This document shows positions 30,486-38,573 of a DNA stretch of 64,000 bases, one piece after another (the first letter of the stretch is position 1; each line of letters begins with the position of its first letter). Source of the stretch: Vreelandella salicampi (lineage in GTDB: Bacteria; Pseudomonadota; Gammaproteobacteria; Pseudomonadales; Halomonadaceae). Made by a program: the position numbers and the translations under genes. The notes under the pieces are model-generated. The model worked only from the letters and a program-made list of their open reading frames with translations. It was not told where the DNA came from and did no database searches. The stretch is from the NCBI RefSeq assembly GCF_013415105.1, contig NZ_JACCDF010000009.1:109276-173275 (forward strand), given 5' to 3'.

Positions 30486-31370
30486 CTAACGGTAGCGGTA
30501 GACCCGTAGGCTCGGCAAAAATGCCTCACTCTCGAGTTTCTCATCGCTTCGTTTGGCTCGGGTGCGTGTTTCCGGTGGGGTAAGCGGCGGCAGGTTAGTG
30601 TGCGGCAGACGTCCATCGTGGCTTGGCACGAAAATCGGCATGGCCACGTTCAGCGCGCGGCGGGTGTGCCCATCCTCTAGCGGCTCGGTAAAAAACAGAT
30701 TGGCCCGCATTAGCGGTGCTTGCGTTTGTACTTGCGCCAAGATCTCTCCGCTAGGAATACCGGCAAGTTTGCGCAGCTGAATACGGATATGCGCGGCGTC
30801 GCTATCCAACGCCAATAACTTTTTCTCAGCTTCTTGTACCGTTAAGCGTTTGATCGAGCGTCCGCTACTGTACCAAGCAAAGCGCACCCTTGAGACGGGC
30901 GCTTGTGCTACTGGGAAATGTCGCCAGCACTGTTTGAGGTGCAGTCGTGCTAAACCGGTTTTCTCCAGTATCCGTTCTACGTCCGGGTGACGTGTTGGCA
31001 ACTGCGCTTTGGCATCGCTCATAGCGGCGGGGGCGTACTCTTTGATGCTTTTCAAGCACTCGCTGAAGTCGTTTTTGGCTTGATTCGCCGCGACCACGGC
31101 ATTAATCAGCGCGTCATCCGCGGCGATCAAGCCGATGTAGTTGCGCGTTTCGCGGCCGTCTTGGCCTTCTTCATGCCACATATCGAAAAGGGCACGGCGA
31201 AGCCAAGCAGCGTCCGGTGTTGGCTCGTCAAAGGCCCATACCGCCTGTGCACTCTCGTCAAAGCGTGCGATAACACCCTCAAGGGCATTGAGCACCGCAT
31301 CAAAACTGGCATCAAGCCGGTGCTGGAGTTGGTACGGCAGCAAAGCGTCATCGGATGAAGGAGTCGGCAT
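30486..31370 (-). CDS. tus: Tus-like DNA replication terminus site-binding protein
   Basis: A 294-residue protein similar in length to E. coli Tus (309) and resembling it by eye in several blocks: RFAWYSSGRSIKRLTVQEAEKKLLALD (compare [23 protein letters not shown]), IRIQLRKLAGIPSGEILAQVQ, a NVAMPIFVPSHDGRLP block, and the C-terminal FLPSLRVYRYR (compare IPRLHLYV). Tus binds Ter sites and arrests replication forks from one side. It is the last gene after yacG (five-base gap) in a pilBCD-coaE-yacG run. No Ter-like operator is apparent at its 5' end, unlike E. coli tus. The assignment rests on pattern memory, not alignment. Confidence 0.6.
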   Translation of the reverse strand: MPTPSSDDALLPYQLQHRLDASFDAVLNALEGVIARFDESAQAVWAFDEPTPDAAWLRRALFDMWHEEGQDGRETRNYIGLIAADDALINAVVAANQAKNDFSECLKSIKEYAPAAMSDAKAQLPTRHPDVERILEKTGLARLHLKQCWRHFPVAQAPVSRVRFAWYSSGRSIKRLTVQEAEKKLLALDSDAAHIRIQLRKLAGIPSGEILAQVQTQAPLMRANLFFTEPLEDGHTRRALNVAMPIFVPSHDGRLPHTNLPPLTPPETRTRAKRSDEKLESEAFLPSLRVYRYR

Positions 31371-31375
31371 GGCGG

Positions 31376-31621
31376 CTATGACAGCGGTGCGTCGCGGTCG
31401 GCTTGCTGCAATAGCGTGTCGATGTCAGCTTCGTCCATTGAGGACTCCCCGGCGATGCGGTGAGATTCATCCGCCCAGGCGCCAAAATCAATCAGCTGGC
31501 AGCGTTTGCTGCAGAAAGGGCGGTAGGTGTTCTCCGAGGACCAAGGCACCTTCTTGCCGCACTGCGGGCAGGCGACTTCGAGCGGCGTGTTGTTCGCAGC
31601 AGTTCGTTTCGCGGCGGGCAT
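31376..31621 (-). CDS. yacG: DNA gyrase inhibitor / zinc-binding protein YacG
   Basis: An 81-residue zinc-finger protein: [10 protein letters not shown] and [17 protein letters not shown] provide the C-x2-C...C-x3-C ligands. The acidic C-terminal tail is typical. It binds GyrB and blocks gyrase in E. coli. The start at 31621 (MPAAKRT) has AAGGAG seven bases upstream; the longer frame overlaps coaE and is rejected. coaE-yacG order is conserved in gammaproteobacteria. Confidence 0.93.
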   Translation of the reverse strand: MPAAKRTAANNTPLEVACPQCGKKVPWSSENTYRPFCSKRCQLIDFGAWADESHRIAGESSMDEADIDTLLQQADRDAPLS

Positions 31622-31670
31622 GGGTGAGCTCCTTTGAAAAGCGTCGGGATAAATCGGCTGACGGGTAAAC

Positions 31671-32270
31671 TTAGCGTGGTGCCGAGCGCAGGTGCGCATC
31701 AAGTTTAGCCACTTGCTCACGCATGTGTGCGGTGTCTTGGCTGTTATCAATCAGCGCATCGGCTCGCGCGCGACGTTCTTCGCGCGGCATCTGGGCGGCG
31801 AGGATAGCACGCACTTGAGTTTCGCTCACCTCGTCGCGTGCCAGGGTGCGCGATAACTGTAAATCTTCGGGAATATCAATTACCACCGTGAAATCGACCA
31901 GCGCATCCTGGCCGGACTCAAACAGCAAAGGCGACACCAGCAGCACATAAGGTGCGCCTTCGCGTTGCATTCGCTCAAGATGGGTCAGAATGCGCTCTCG
32001 CACGCGGGGGTGCGTTTCGCTCTCAAGCCACGTCCGCTCCTCCGGCTGCTGGAAAATCAGCTCACGCAGGGCGGCGCGGTTAAGCACGCCATCGTCGTGC
32101 AGCATGGCCTCGCCGTGGCGCTGGCGGATGGCTTCCAGCGCCGGCTCGCCGGGCGCGACAATCTCGCGGGCGACGTCATCGGCATCGATCCACGGAATAC
32201 CGCGCTCGCCAAATGCCCGCGCCACAGTGGATTTGCCCGAGCCAATGCCCCCCGTTAACCCTACGATCAT
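31671..32270 (-). CDS. coaE: dephospho-CoA kinase
   Basis: A 199-residue P-loop kinase that completes coenzyme A synthesis. The N-terminus [20 protein letters not shown] holds Walker [20 protein letters not shown] binds substrate. The ATG at 32270 has AAGGAG six bases upstream and gives the normal family length; a GTG at 32291 is the discarded alternative. It follows pilD after 10 bases. Confidence 0.96.
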   Translation of the reverse strand: MIVGLTGGIGSGKSTVARAFGERGIPWIDADDVAREIVAPGEPALEAIRQRHGEAMLHDDGVLNRAALRELIFQQPEERTWLESETHPRVRERILTHLERMQREGAPYVLLVSPLLFESGQDALVDFTVVIDIPEDLQLSRTLARDEVSETQVRAILAAQMPREERRARADALIDNSQDTAHMREQVAKLDAHLRSAPR

Positions 32271-32280
32271 AAACCGCTCC

Positions 32281-33129
32281 TTAGAGGCCACTTGCTTGTA
32301 AATACAGCGCCATTAGCCCGTCGCCACCAAGTAGCGCTACCCAGCCCGCCAGGGCCAGAAAGGGTCCGAATGCCATGGGAACACCGCGTTTGTCTTTCAC
32401 GCTGAGCTGCAGCGCGATGCCCACGATGGCGCCAAGCCCGGCGGCGATAATCAACACCAGCGGCAAGAATTGCCAGCCAAGCCACGCCCCAAGGGCCGCG
32501 AGCAGCTTGAAGTCGCCGTAGCCCATGCCTTCACGGCCGGTAACGAGCTTAAACAGCCAGTACACACTCCACAGCGCAAGATAGCCGGCGATAGCGCCCA
32601 TTACGGCGGATGGCAGCATCAGCGGCTGAAATAGCAGCTGGTAGGTCAGCCCCGCCCACAGCAGCGGTAGCGTCAAAATATCGGGTAATAGCTGGGTGCG
32701 CAGGTCAATCACCGCCATAGCCAGCAGGGCATAGCAGGCGCCGGCGATAAACAGCGCTTCTAATGTGACGCCGAAAAGCGCCAGGCTCGCGAGCGAAATC
32801 GCAGCGCCAAAAAGCTCTACCAGTGGGTATTGCGGGCTGATGTGCGTTTGGCAGGACGCGCAGCGACCACGACGTTTAAGCCAGCCGATCAGCGGTAAGT
32901 TGTCGTGCCACTTAATCGGGGCGCGACAGGCTGGGCACATCGACGCAGGAAAGGCGATATTAAAGCGCGGTGGCGTTTCCTCCGGCAGCTCTAACGCCGC
33001 GCGGGCCTCGGCGCGCCACTGCTGCATCAGCATGACCGGCAGGCGCGTGATCACTACGTTCAAAAAGCTGCCGATACAAAGGCCAAGCAGCAGGGCGATA
33101 AGCCAAAAAATCAGCGGCGGGGAATGCAT
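32281..33129 (-). CDS. pilD: prepilin peptidase / N-methyltransferase
   Basis: A 282-residue inner-membrane aspartic protease that cleaves type IV prepilins after glycine and methylates the new N-terminus. Two CxxC pairs (CPACRAPIKWHDNLPLIGW and CASC) define the cytoplasmic domain. The catalytic aspartates are in VIDLRTQLLPD and in GMGYGDFKLL (GxGD). Its substrates include the two pilin-like proteins encoded at 36366 and 37543. It follows pilC after eight bases. Confidence 0.95.
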   Translation of the reverse strand: MHSPPLIFWLIALLLGLCIGSFLNVVITRLPVMLMQQWRAEARAALELPEETPPRFNIAFPASMCPACRAPIKWHDNLPLIGWLKRRGRCASCQTHISPQYPLVELFGAAISLASLALFGVTLEALFIAGACYALLAMAVIDLRTQLLPDILTLPLLWAGLTYQLLFQPLMLPSAVMGAIAGYLALWSVYWLFKLVTGREGMGYGDFKLLAALGAWLGWQFLPLVLIIAAGLGAIVGIALQLSVKDKRGVPMAFGPFLALAGWVALLGGDGLMALYLQASGL

Positions 33130-33137
33130 ATGTCTCC

Positions 33138-34370
33138 TTAAAGCGCTGAGCCAAGATTGAAAATGGGCAGGTACATCGAGACCACCACGCCGCCGACCAG
33201 CACGCCGAGCACCACGATAATCAACGGCTCCATTAATGACGTGAGAGCGTCAACCTTGTTGTCGACTTCTTCTTCATAGTAGTCCGCCACGCGGTTGAGC
33301 ATGGCATCCAGTGAGCCGGCCTCTTCGCCGATGCTGACCATCTGTACCGCCAGCGCCGGAAACTGATTGGTCATGCGCATCGCAAAATGCAGCTGTTGAC
33401 CGGTGGCTACGTCGTGGCGGGCTTGGTGCACGGCTCGCTCGTAGACTTTATTGCCGGTGGCGCCCGCTGACGTTTCCAGTCCCTCTACCAACGGCACGCC
33501 GGAAGCAAAGGTGGTCGCCAAGGTGCGGGCAAAGCGCGCCACGGCCGATTTATGCAGAATGTCGCCAATCACCGGTATGCGCAGCAGGAAAAAGTGAAAG
33601 CGGTAGGCGATATTGGGCGAGCGCTTAATGCCTTCTTTGAGCAGTAACACGCCCGCGATCACCGCACCGACCGCGTGTAGCCAATACTGCTGCGCCAGCT
33701 CTGAGAGGTTAACGGTCATCTGCGTCATCGCCGGAAGCTCGGCGCCGAAGCTTTCAAACATGCTTTCAAACTCCGGCACCACTTTAATCAGCAGCAGCAT
33801 GGTCACGCCGATGCCGATGGCCATCACCGTGCTGGGGTACCACATGGCTTTTTTAACGCGACCTTTAAGCGATTCGGTTTTCTCTTTATAAGTGGCAATG
33901 CGTTCGAGCATTTGATCCAAGGCGCCGGCCTGTTCGCCAGCTTCCACCAGGTTCACAAACAGCCGATCAAAATGCTTGGGGTGGCGGCTTAAGGCATCCG
34001 AAAAGCTCGACCCTGCCGACACCTGGGTCATCATTTGCTGCACCAACGCCACCATCGCCGGCTTTTTCAAGCTCTCCGCGACGACCTGAAACGCTTGCAA
34101 AAGAGGAATCCCGGCGCGAATCATGGTCGCCATTTGGCGGGCGAAGACCATCACATCATTGGCGTTGATACGACCCCGGCCGCTTAGACTGCCTTTTTTG
34201 CGCAGCTTTTGCACGGTGATGCCTTGGTTTTGCAGCTCAGCGGAGATGCCGGCTTTGCTACTGCCGACCATTTCTCCGCTGAGCACGCGATTATTGGGGC
34301 CTTTGCCGACCCATTTCCAGCGCGCAAGTTGAAGCTCAGGCGTACGCCGCGCCCGTGGCTTTTTCGCCAT
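33138..34370 (-). CDS. pilC: type IV pilus inner-membrane platform protein
   Basis: A 410-residue type II secretion F-domain protein. Two repeats of the F domain each end in transmembrane helices, with FARQMATMIRAGIPLLQAF in the first and FARTLATTFASGVPLVEGL in the second. The C-terminus VVSMYLPIFNLGSAL is typical. It anchors the PilB motor. It starts 17 bases after pilB. Confidence 0.96.
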   Translation of the reverse strand: MAKKPRARRTPELQLARWKWVGKGPNNRVLSGEMVGSSKAGISAELQNQGITVQKLRKKGSLSGRGRINANDVMVFARQMATMIRAGIPLLQAFQVVAESLKKPAMVALVQQMMTQVSAGSSFSDALSRHPKHFDRLFVNLVEAGEQAGALDQMLERIATYKEKTESLKGRVKKAMWYPSTVMAIGIGVTMLLLIKVVPEFESMFESFGAELPAMTQMTVNLSELAQQYWLHAVGAVIAGVLLLKEGIKRSPNIAYRFHFFLLRIPVIGDILHKSAVARFARTLATTFASGVPLVEGLETSAGATGNKVYERAVHQARHDVATGQQLHFAMRMTNQFPALAVQMVSIGEEAGSLDAMLNRVADYYEEEVDNKVDALTSLMEPLIIVVLGVLVGGVVVSMYLPIFNLGSAL

Positions 34371-34387
34371 GGGTGTTCTCCTAAAGG

Positions 34388-36145
34388 TTACTCTTTGGTG
34401 ACCCGGTTGATTTCTTCAAGGCTGGTCAGCCCTTCCATGACTTTCAAAAGGCCGCTTTGGTGCAAGCTGGGATGGCCCTCTTCGCGGGCGAGTTTATCGA
34501 TCTCCAGCGAGTTAGCGTCGCGCATGACCAACTGGCGCATCGCATCGGAGATCGGCACCACCTCGTAAATCCCGGTGCGACCTTTGTAGCCTTGGGTACA
34601 CTGCTTGCAGCCCACCGCTTTAAAAAGCGTCGCCCGGTTGATTTCGTCATCTTGAAAGCCTTCTTTCCTCAGCGCTTCTTTGGGGATGTCGATGGGTTCT
34701 TTGCAGTGTTTGCACAGCTTGCGCGCTAAGCGCTGAGCGATAATCAAGCTCATGGCGCTGGCGATGTTAAACGATGACACGCCCATATTGGCAAGGCGTG
34801 TTAGCGTCTCCGCTGCCGAGTTAGTGTGTACCGTCGAAAGCACCAAGTGGCCGGTTTGCGCCGCTTTGACGCCGATTTCGGCGGTTTCAAGGTCGCGAAT
34901 CTCGCCCACCATCACCACGTCAGGGTCTTGGCGCAAAAACGCCCGCAGCGCATTGGCGAAATCCAAGCCGATTTTGGGCAGCACGTTGACCTGGTTAACG
35001 CCGGGGACTTTGATTTCGACCGGGTCTTCGGCGGTACAGATGTTGCGCTCGACCTCGTTCAAAATATTGATGCCGGTATAAAGTGAGACGGTTTTACCGC
35101 TACCGGTGGGGCCGGTGACCAAAATCATACCCTGGGGCTGCTTTAGGGCGTGCTCGTAGTGGGCGCGCTGCTCATCGGTAAAACCGAGCTGCTCGATGCC
35201 CATCTGCGCGGCGGTGGGGTCGAGAATACGCAGCACGATTTTTTCGCCGTAAACCGTGGGCAGCGAGTTAACGCGGAAATCCAGCGAGCGCGAGCGCGAG
35301 AGCTTGAGTTTGATCGCGCCATCTTGCGGCAGGCGGCGTTCGGAGATATCTAGCCGTGCCATGATTTTCAGGCGCGCGGCAATGCGGTTGCGCATGGCAA
35401 ACGGCGGTCGGGCGACTTCGATTAGCATGCCGTCGACACGAAAGCGCACGCGAAAGCTCGTTTCATACGGCTCAAAATGGATATCCGAGGCGCCGCGCCG
35501 AATGGCATCGAGCAGGATTTTATTGACAAATTTGACGATTGGCGCGTCGTCGCTGTTCTGCGGCGCTTCTTCCAGTGGCACTTCGTCGCCGTCGGCGTTT
35601 TGCACGATATTCAGCGAGGAGACGGCATCGTCCACGCCTTCCAGCTCATCGAGCATGCTGCGCTCGTTTTGCGCAAGATAACTATTCAGCGCCGTGGTGA
35701 GTTGATCGACCGGTGCCAGCACCCCTTCAACGCTTAAGCCGGTGGCAAACTGCAGCTCATCCAGCTGGGTGAGCGTGGCGGGGTAGGGTACCGCGACGGT
35801 TAAGCGGTGGCCGTGGCGCGCCAGCGGCAGCACATTTAGATTCTGCAGCACCCGCACCGGGTATTCTGTGGCAGGCGGCAGCGAGTTCAAACGCACCGAA
35901 TCCAGGTCAATCACCGGCAGGCCGTACTCCCACGCCGCTGCCAGCGCGGCTTCAGCGGGGTCGATCATGCCGCTCTCGATCACATGGCTAAGCAGCGAGG
36001 TGTCCTGCTGTGCCGCGGCTGCCTCGGCGGTGGCCGCCTGCGCCTCAGTCAAAAGTTGGTGCTTGACTAGACGCTGGGCAATACCGCGCAGCCCCCCACG
36101 CGCCGCCGCGTGGCTGAGGGTGGACTCATAGGTGGGTTGGTTCAT
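34388..36145 (-). CDS. pilB: type IV pilus assembly ATPase
   Basis: A 585-residue hexameric ATPase powering pilus extension. An N-terminal MshEN-like domain precedes the motor with Walker A GPTGSGKTVSLYTG, the Asp-box/Walker B region VMVGEIRDLETAEI, the His box TGHLVLSTVHTN and a C-terminal zinc motif (CKHCKEP ... CKQC). It heads the minus-strand run pilB-pilC-pilD-coaE-yacG-tus and is divergent from pilA. Confidence 0.97.
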   Translation of the reverse strand: MNQPTYESTLSHAAARGGLRGIAQRLVKHQLLTEAQAATAEAAAAQQDTSLLSHVIESGMIDPAEAALAAAWEYGLPVIDLDSVRLNSLPPATEYPVRVLQNLNVLPLARHGHRLTVAVPYPATLTQLDELQFATGLSVEGVLAPVDQLTTALNSYLAQNERSMLDELEGVDDAVSSLNIVQNADGDEVPLEEAPQNSDDAPIVKFVNKILLDAIRRGASDIHFEPYETSFRVRFRVDGMLIEVARPPFAMRNRIAARLKIMARLDISERRLPQDGAIKLKLSRSRSLDFRVNSLPTVYGEKIVLRILDPTAAQMGIEQLGFTDEQRAHYEHALKQPQGMILVTGPTGSGKTVSLYTGINILNEVERNICTAEDPVEIKVPGVNQVNVLPKIGLDFANALRAFLRQDPDVVMVGEIRDLETAEIGVKAAQTGHLVLSTVHTNSAAETLTRLANMGVSSFNIASAMSLIIAQRLARKLCKHCKEPIDIPKEALRKEGFQDDEINRATLFKAVGCKQCTQGYKGRTGIYEVVPISDAMRQLVMRDANSLEIDKLAREEGHPSLHQSGLLKVMEGLTSLEEINRVTKE

Positions 36146-36207
36146 AGTGATGGCTGCCGTCTCTACGCTTGCTGTGAGGCTACTTGTACCATATTCACCA
36201 CCCTCAC

Positions 36208-36222
36208 GGCACGGAACTTGAT
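36208..36222 (+). promoter_or_regulatory. possible sigma-54 promoter of pilA
   Basis: GGCACGGAACTTGAT resembles the sigma-54 consensus (GGCAC-N5-TTGC) but has TTGA at -12. Sigma-54 with PilR drives pilA in pseudomonads. It lies about 145 bases before the ATG. Weak evidence. Confidence 0.3.
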
Positions 36223-36319
36223 GACGCTCAAGATATCCAACGTTTAGCCGATAAAACTCATACCATGCTGTTGAAAATCCCCGTTACGTAAGCTAGTGTA
36301 ACATTCAACAAGCTAACGT

Positions 36320-36340
36320 GTTCGGTGAGTCTCACTGAAC
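36320..36340. repeat. near-perfect inverted repeat in the pilA leader
   Basis: GTTCGGTGAG, T, CTCACTGAAC: nine of ten pairs match (one G-T). It is 25 bases upstream of the pilA ATG, just before the AAGGAG ribosome site at 36353-36358, and could be an operator or an RNA hairpin affecting translation. Confidence 0.55.
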
Positions 36341-36365
36341 GGTTTTTCCCTCCAAGGAGAACTCC

Positions 36366-36884
36366 ATGCAAAACACCTCTCAAATCGCACCTCGTAACAC
36401 CAAGCAGGGCGGTTTTACCCTGATCGAGCTGCTAGTAGTAATTGCTGTTTTAGGTATTTTGGCATCTATTGCTGTGCCTTCTTATCAAAATTATGTAACT
36501 CGTGCCGAAGTATCTTCTGTTTATTCAACGATACGTAGTTTGCAAACAGCTTATGATGCGGCTGTTTTTGACGGACACACTCCTTGTTTGACCAATGACG
36601 GAAATTGCGACGCAGGCGACGTAGGCATGGCCCCTGATGCTTTAGATTCTAAAGGCAAAATTGGAATAGCATCAGATAGTGGAAATTCTGGGGCTACTTT
36701 TAACGGTAATGGCATAGGCTTTCAGTTTGGTGCAGATGAGAGCTCTGTTCCGGAGCCACTTCGTGGCAATTGGTTAATTCTTAATCGAGACGAAGATGGG
36801 TCATGGGATTGCCGTACAACAACCGGTGATAATAAAATTCCTGCCAAATTTATGCCACGTGGATGTAACGCAAATCCTTCGTAA
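36366..36884 (+). CDS. pilA: type IV major pilin-like prepilin
   Basis: A 172-residue prepilin. The leader ends NTKQGG, cleaved before [20 protein letters not shown], giving a mature protein of about 156 residues with glutamate at position 5. Two cysteine pairs are visible (CLTNDGNC and, near the C-terminus, C...C in WDCRTTTG...PRGC), the latter forming the usual disulfide loop. It is divergent from pilB, and its product is the substrate of PilD. From the helix onward the codons are markedly AT-rich compared with its neighbours, suggesting transfer or silencing by the MvaT-type protein. Confidence 0.93.
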   Translation: MQNTSQIAPRNTKQGGFTLIELLVVIAVLGILASIAVPSYQNYVTRAEVSSVYSTIRSLQTAYDAAVFDGHTPCLTNDGNCDAGDVGMAPDALDSKGKIGIASDSGNSGATFNGNGIGFQFGADESSVPEPLRGNWLILNRDEDGSWDCRTTTGDNKIPAKFMPRGCNANPS

Positions 36885-36901
36885 AAAACAAGTGGTAATG
36901 T

Positions 36902-36938
36902 AAACAAGGAAGGGGCCTCAGAGGCCCCTTCCTTGTTT
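36902..36938. terminator. terminator of pilA (perfect 18-bp arms)
   Basis: AAACAAGGAAGGGGCCTC, A, and the exact reverse complement ending in GTTT. The AAAC...GTTT ends make it potentially bidirectional. It starts 18 bases after the pilA stop. Confidence 0.9.
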
Positions 36939-37000
36939 CCTCACTCCCTGCACAATAGCGGCTTACACTCAACGCTTCTGCAGCATCCAAGGAGCCAGTG

Positions 37001-37498
37001 ATGAAAATTAAAACCATCTTGATGAGTGGGGTCGTATTTTCCGCCCTGGTGTTGAGTGCCTCCGCCATTGCCCAGCCGCCGGAACACGCCCAGGCCCATG
37101 GGGCGCTTGACAAGGGAAACGCTGGCGCTTCTCGTCATGATCGTCATGAACAGGGCCGGTCTGACTCTCGTTCTTTCGAGCGCCGTCACGCTGACTCCCG
37201 CTCCTCAGCTCATGAAAGAGCTCATGAAAGACGCCCCTATATCAATGAACGCAAAGTACGCCGTATCTTGCAGCGGAATGACGTTCACCAAATGGACAGT
37301 TTGCCTCCGGGGATTCGCAAGAATCTGGAACGTGGCAAGCCGCTGCCTCCGGGCATCGCCAAGCGCTTTGAGGGAAGGGTGGTGGAAGAATTGCCGCGCT
37401 ATCCCGGTTACGAATGGGAGCGCGTCGGCACCGATGTGATCTTGATCGATGCGGCGACGCGGGTGGTGGTCGATGTACTCCACGATGCGTTAAGGTAA
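37001..37498 (+). CDS. CigR/RcnB-like periplasmic protein
   Basis: A 165-residue secreted protein. A signal peptide (about 1-25, ending ASAIAQ) is followed by a disordered His/Arg/Ser-rich segment (about 26-85) and a C-terminal domain with LPPGIRKNLERGKPLPPGIA, then LPRYPGYEWERVGTDVILID. This proline-rich pattern is typical of the CigR anti-virulence family and RcnB-like domains. The ATG at 37001 follows AAGGAG; a GTG codon directly before it is not needed. It sits between two pilin genes. Role unknown; a cell-envelope regulator is family-based inference. Confidence 0.78.
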   Translation: MKIKTILMSGVVFSALVLSASAIAQPPEHAQAHGALDKGNAGASRHDRHEQGRSDSRSFERRHADSRSSAHERAHERRPYINERKVRRILQRNDVHQMDSLPPGIRKNLERGKPLPPGIAKRFEGRVVEELPRYPGYEWERVGTDVILIDAATRVVVDVLHDALR

Positions 37499-37542
37499 AC
37501 GCTCATCGCGGGTGAGTTCGCGCGTTTTCGCAAGGAGAGAGC

Positions 37543-38055
37543 ATGCCGGCCCACCAACGGGGCTTTTCCTTTGTTGAGCTGATGATCGTGGTGCTGGTTG
37601 TCAGCCTTCTGGTTTTGAGCGCTATGCGGGTGTATCGCGATTTCCCGGCGCAGGCGCAGGTGCTTGAAGGCGTTACTTTGACCAGAACCCTCCATATCGC
37701 GCTTGCCGAGTTTGCTGCCACTCATGGCAGGTTGCCTTCTGAGCGCGAGTTAAACGCCATGCAACCGCCGTTAGACAATATCTCCGGGCGCTTTGTTGAG
37801 CGCATTGAAGCCGTTGGTGGCGTTAAGGCGGATGACGACCCGTCACGCAATACCTTTCGCCTCTATTTCAAAGATACCCCCGATGTGGATTCGCAAATTC
37901 GCGCCGGTATCATGCTGATGGTGGCGCGTATGCCAGAGGGCGGCGGCCAAATAGAGTGGGCCTGCCAAGAGGCGAGCCATGTTGAAGAAGGTGAAGGCGT
38001 GGCGATTGATAAACGCCTTCTTAGGCCAGCATGTCGTACTGTGGTGGATAAGTGA
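37543..38055 (+). CDS. second type IV pilin-like / pseudopilin protein
   Basis: A 170-residue prepilin-like protein. The short leader MPAHQRG is cleaved before FSFVELMIVVLVVSLLVLSA, keeping Glu at mature position 5. The globular part is unlike the preceding pilin, but two C-terminal cysteines (WACQEA and RPACRTV) could close a disulfide loop. It may be a minor pilin of the PilBCD system. GC content is normal for the window. It ends about 45 bases before a REP-like repeat. Confidence 0.8.
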   Translation: MPAHQRGFSFVELMIVVLVVSLLVLSAMRVYRDFPAQAQVLEGVTLTRTLHIALAEFAATHGRLPSERELNAMQPPLDNISGRFVERIEAVGGVKADDDPSRNTFRLYFKDTPDVDSQIRAGIMLMVARMPEGGGQIEWACQEASHVEEGEGVAIDKRLLRPACRTVVDK

Positions 38056-38097
38056 GATGCCTCCTCGTTGACGGTTAAGCGGGAAAGAACCGCTCAT

Positions 38098-38155
38098 TCT
38101 GAGCTTGTCGAAGAAGAGCGGTGCCATTCGCGGGATGCCCTTCGACAGGCTCAGG
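38098..38155. repeat. REP-like inverted repeat
   Basis: TCTGAGCTTGTCGAAG (38098-38113) pairs with CTTCGACAGGCTCAGG (38140-38155); 14 of 16 positions pair exactly, with a 26-base loop. The CTTCGACAGGCTCAGG arm resembles common REP/BIME motifs in gammaproteobacterial intergenic regions. A single copy is seen in this window. Confidence 0.75.
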
Positions 38156-38185
38156 GCGAGCGGGAGAGCGTCTCGGGTGAGAGCG

Positions 38186-38485
38186 TCACAGCAGCACTCC
38201 TTGTTTCTGTGCAATGGGATGGATGTCGCCTTTGTTGAGATTCGGCGCGTTGATCACCACATCAATCTTGCGATCACCTATTGCCATGATAATGGCCGTC
38301 TCCATCTTTGCCATACTCAGTGCTGGATTATCCACTGAATAGGGCACCGTCACTAAAAGGTCAATGTCGCCGCCTTTGGCGGTGTCATCCACGCGAGAAC
38401 CAAACAACATGACGTCTGCCTGCGGGCCAAAGGTCTTGTCGGTGGCCTTTTTTATCGCGGCGATCTCAGTATGGTTTAAGCGCAT
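38186..38485 (-). CDS. MNT-type nucleotidyltransferase, minimal
   Basis: A 99-residue protein with the nucleotidyltransferase signature LFGSRVDDTAKGGDIDLLV, that is G-S-x10-D-x-D. Such minimal domains are usually MntA antitoxins paired with a HEPN toxin. No HEPN gene is present on either side: downstream is the REP-like repeat and upstream a divergent phosphatase-like gene. The start at 38485 follows AAGGGAAAG; the longer frame overlaps the divergent gene and is rejected. It could be a lone survivor of a toxin-antitoxin pair, or act on another target. Confidence 0.8.
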   Translation of the reverse strand: MRLNHTEIAAIKKATDKTFGPQADVMLFGSRVDDTAKGGDIDLLVTVPYSVDNPALSMAKMETAIIMAIGDRKIDVVINAPNLNKGDIHPIAQKQGVLL

Positions 38486-38573
38486 TACGTCTTTCCCTTT
38501 CAAAGCCCGGGTGCTGGCGCTGAAAAAAATACGTGATAATGTGAGGCCACGCAAACGCAAGAGCACACCTATT

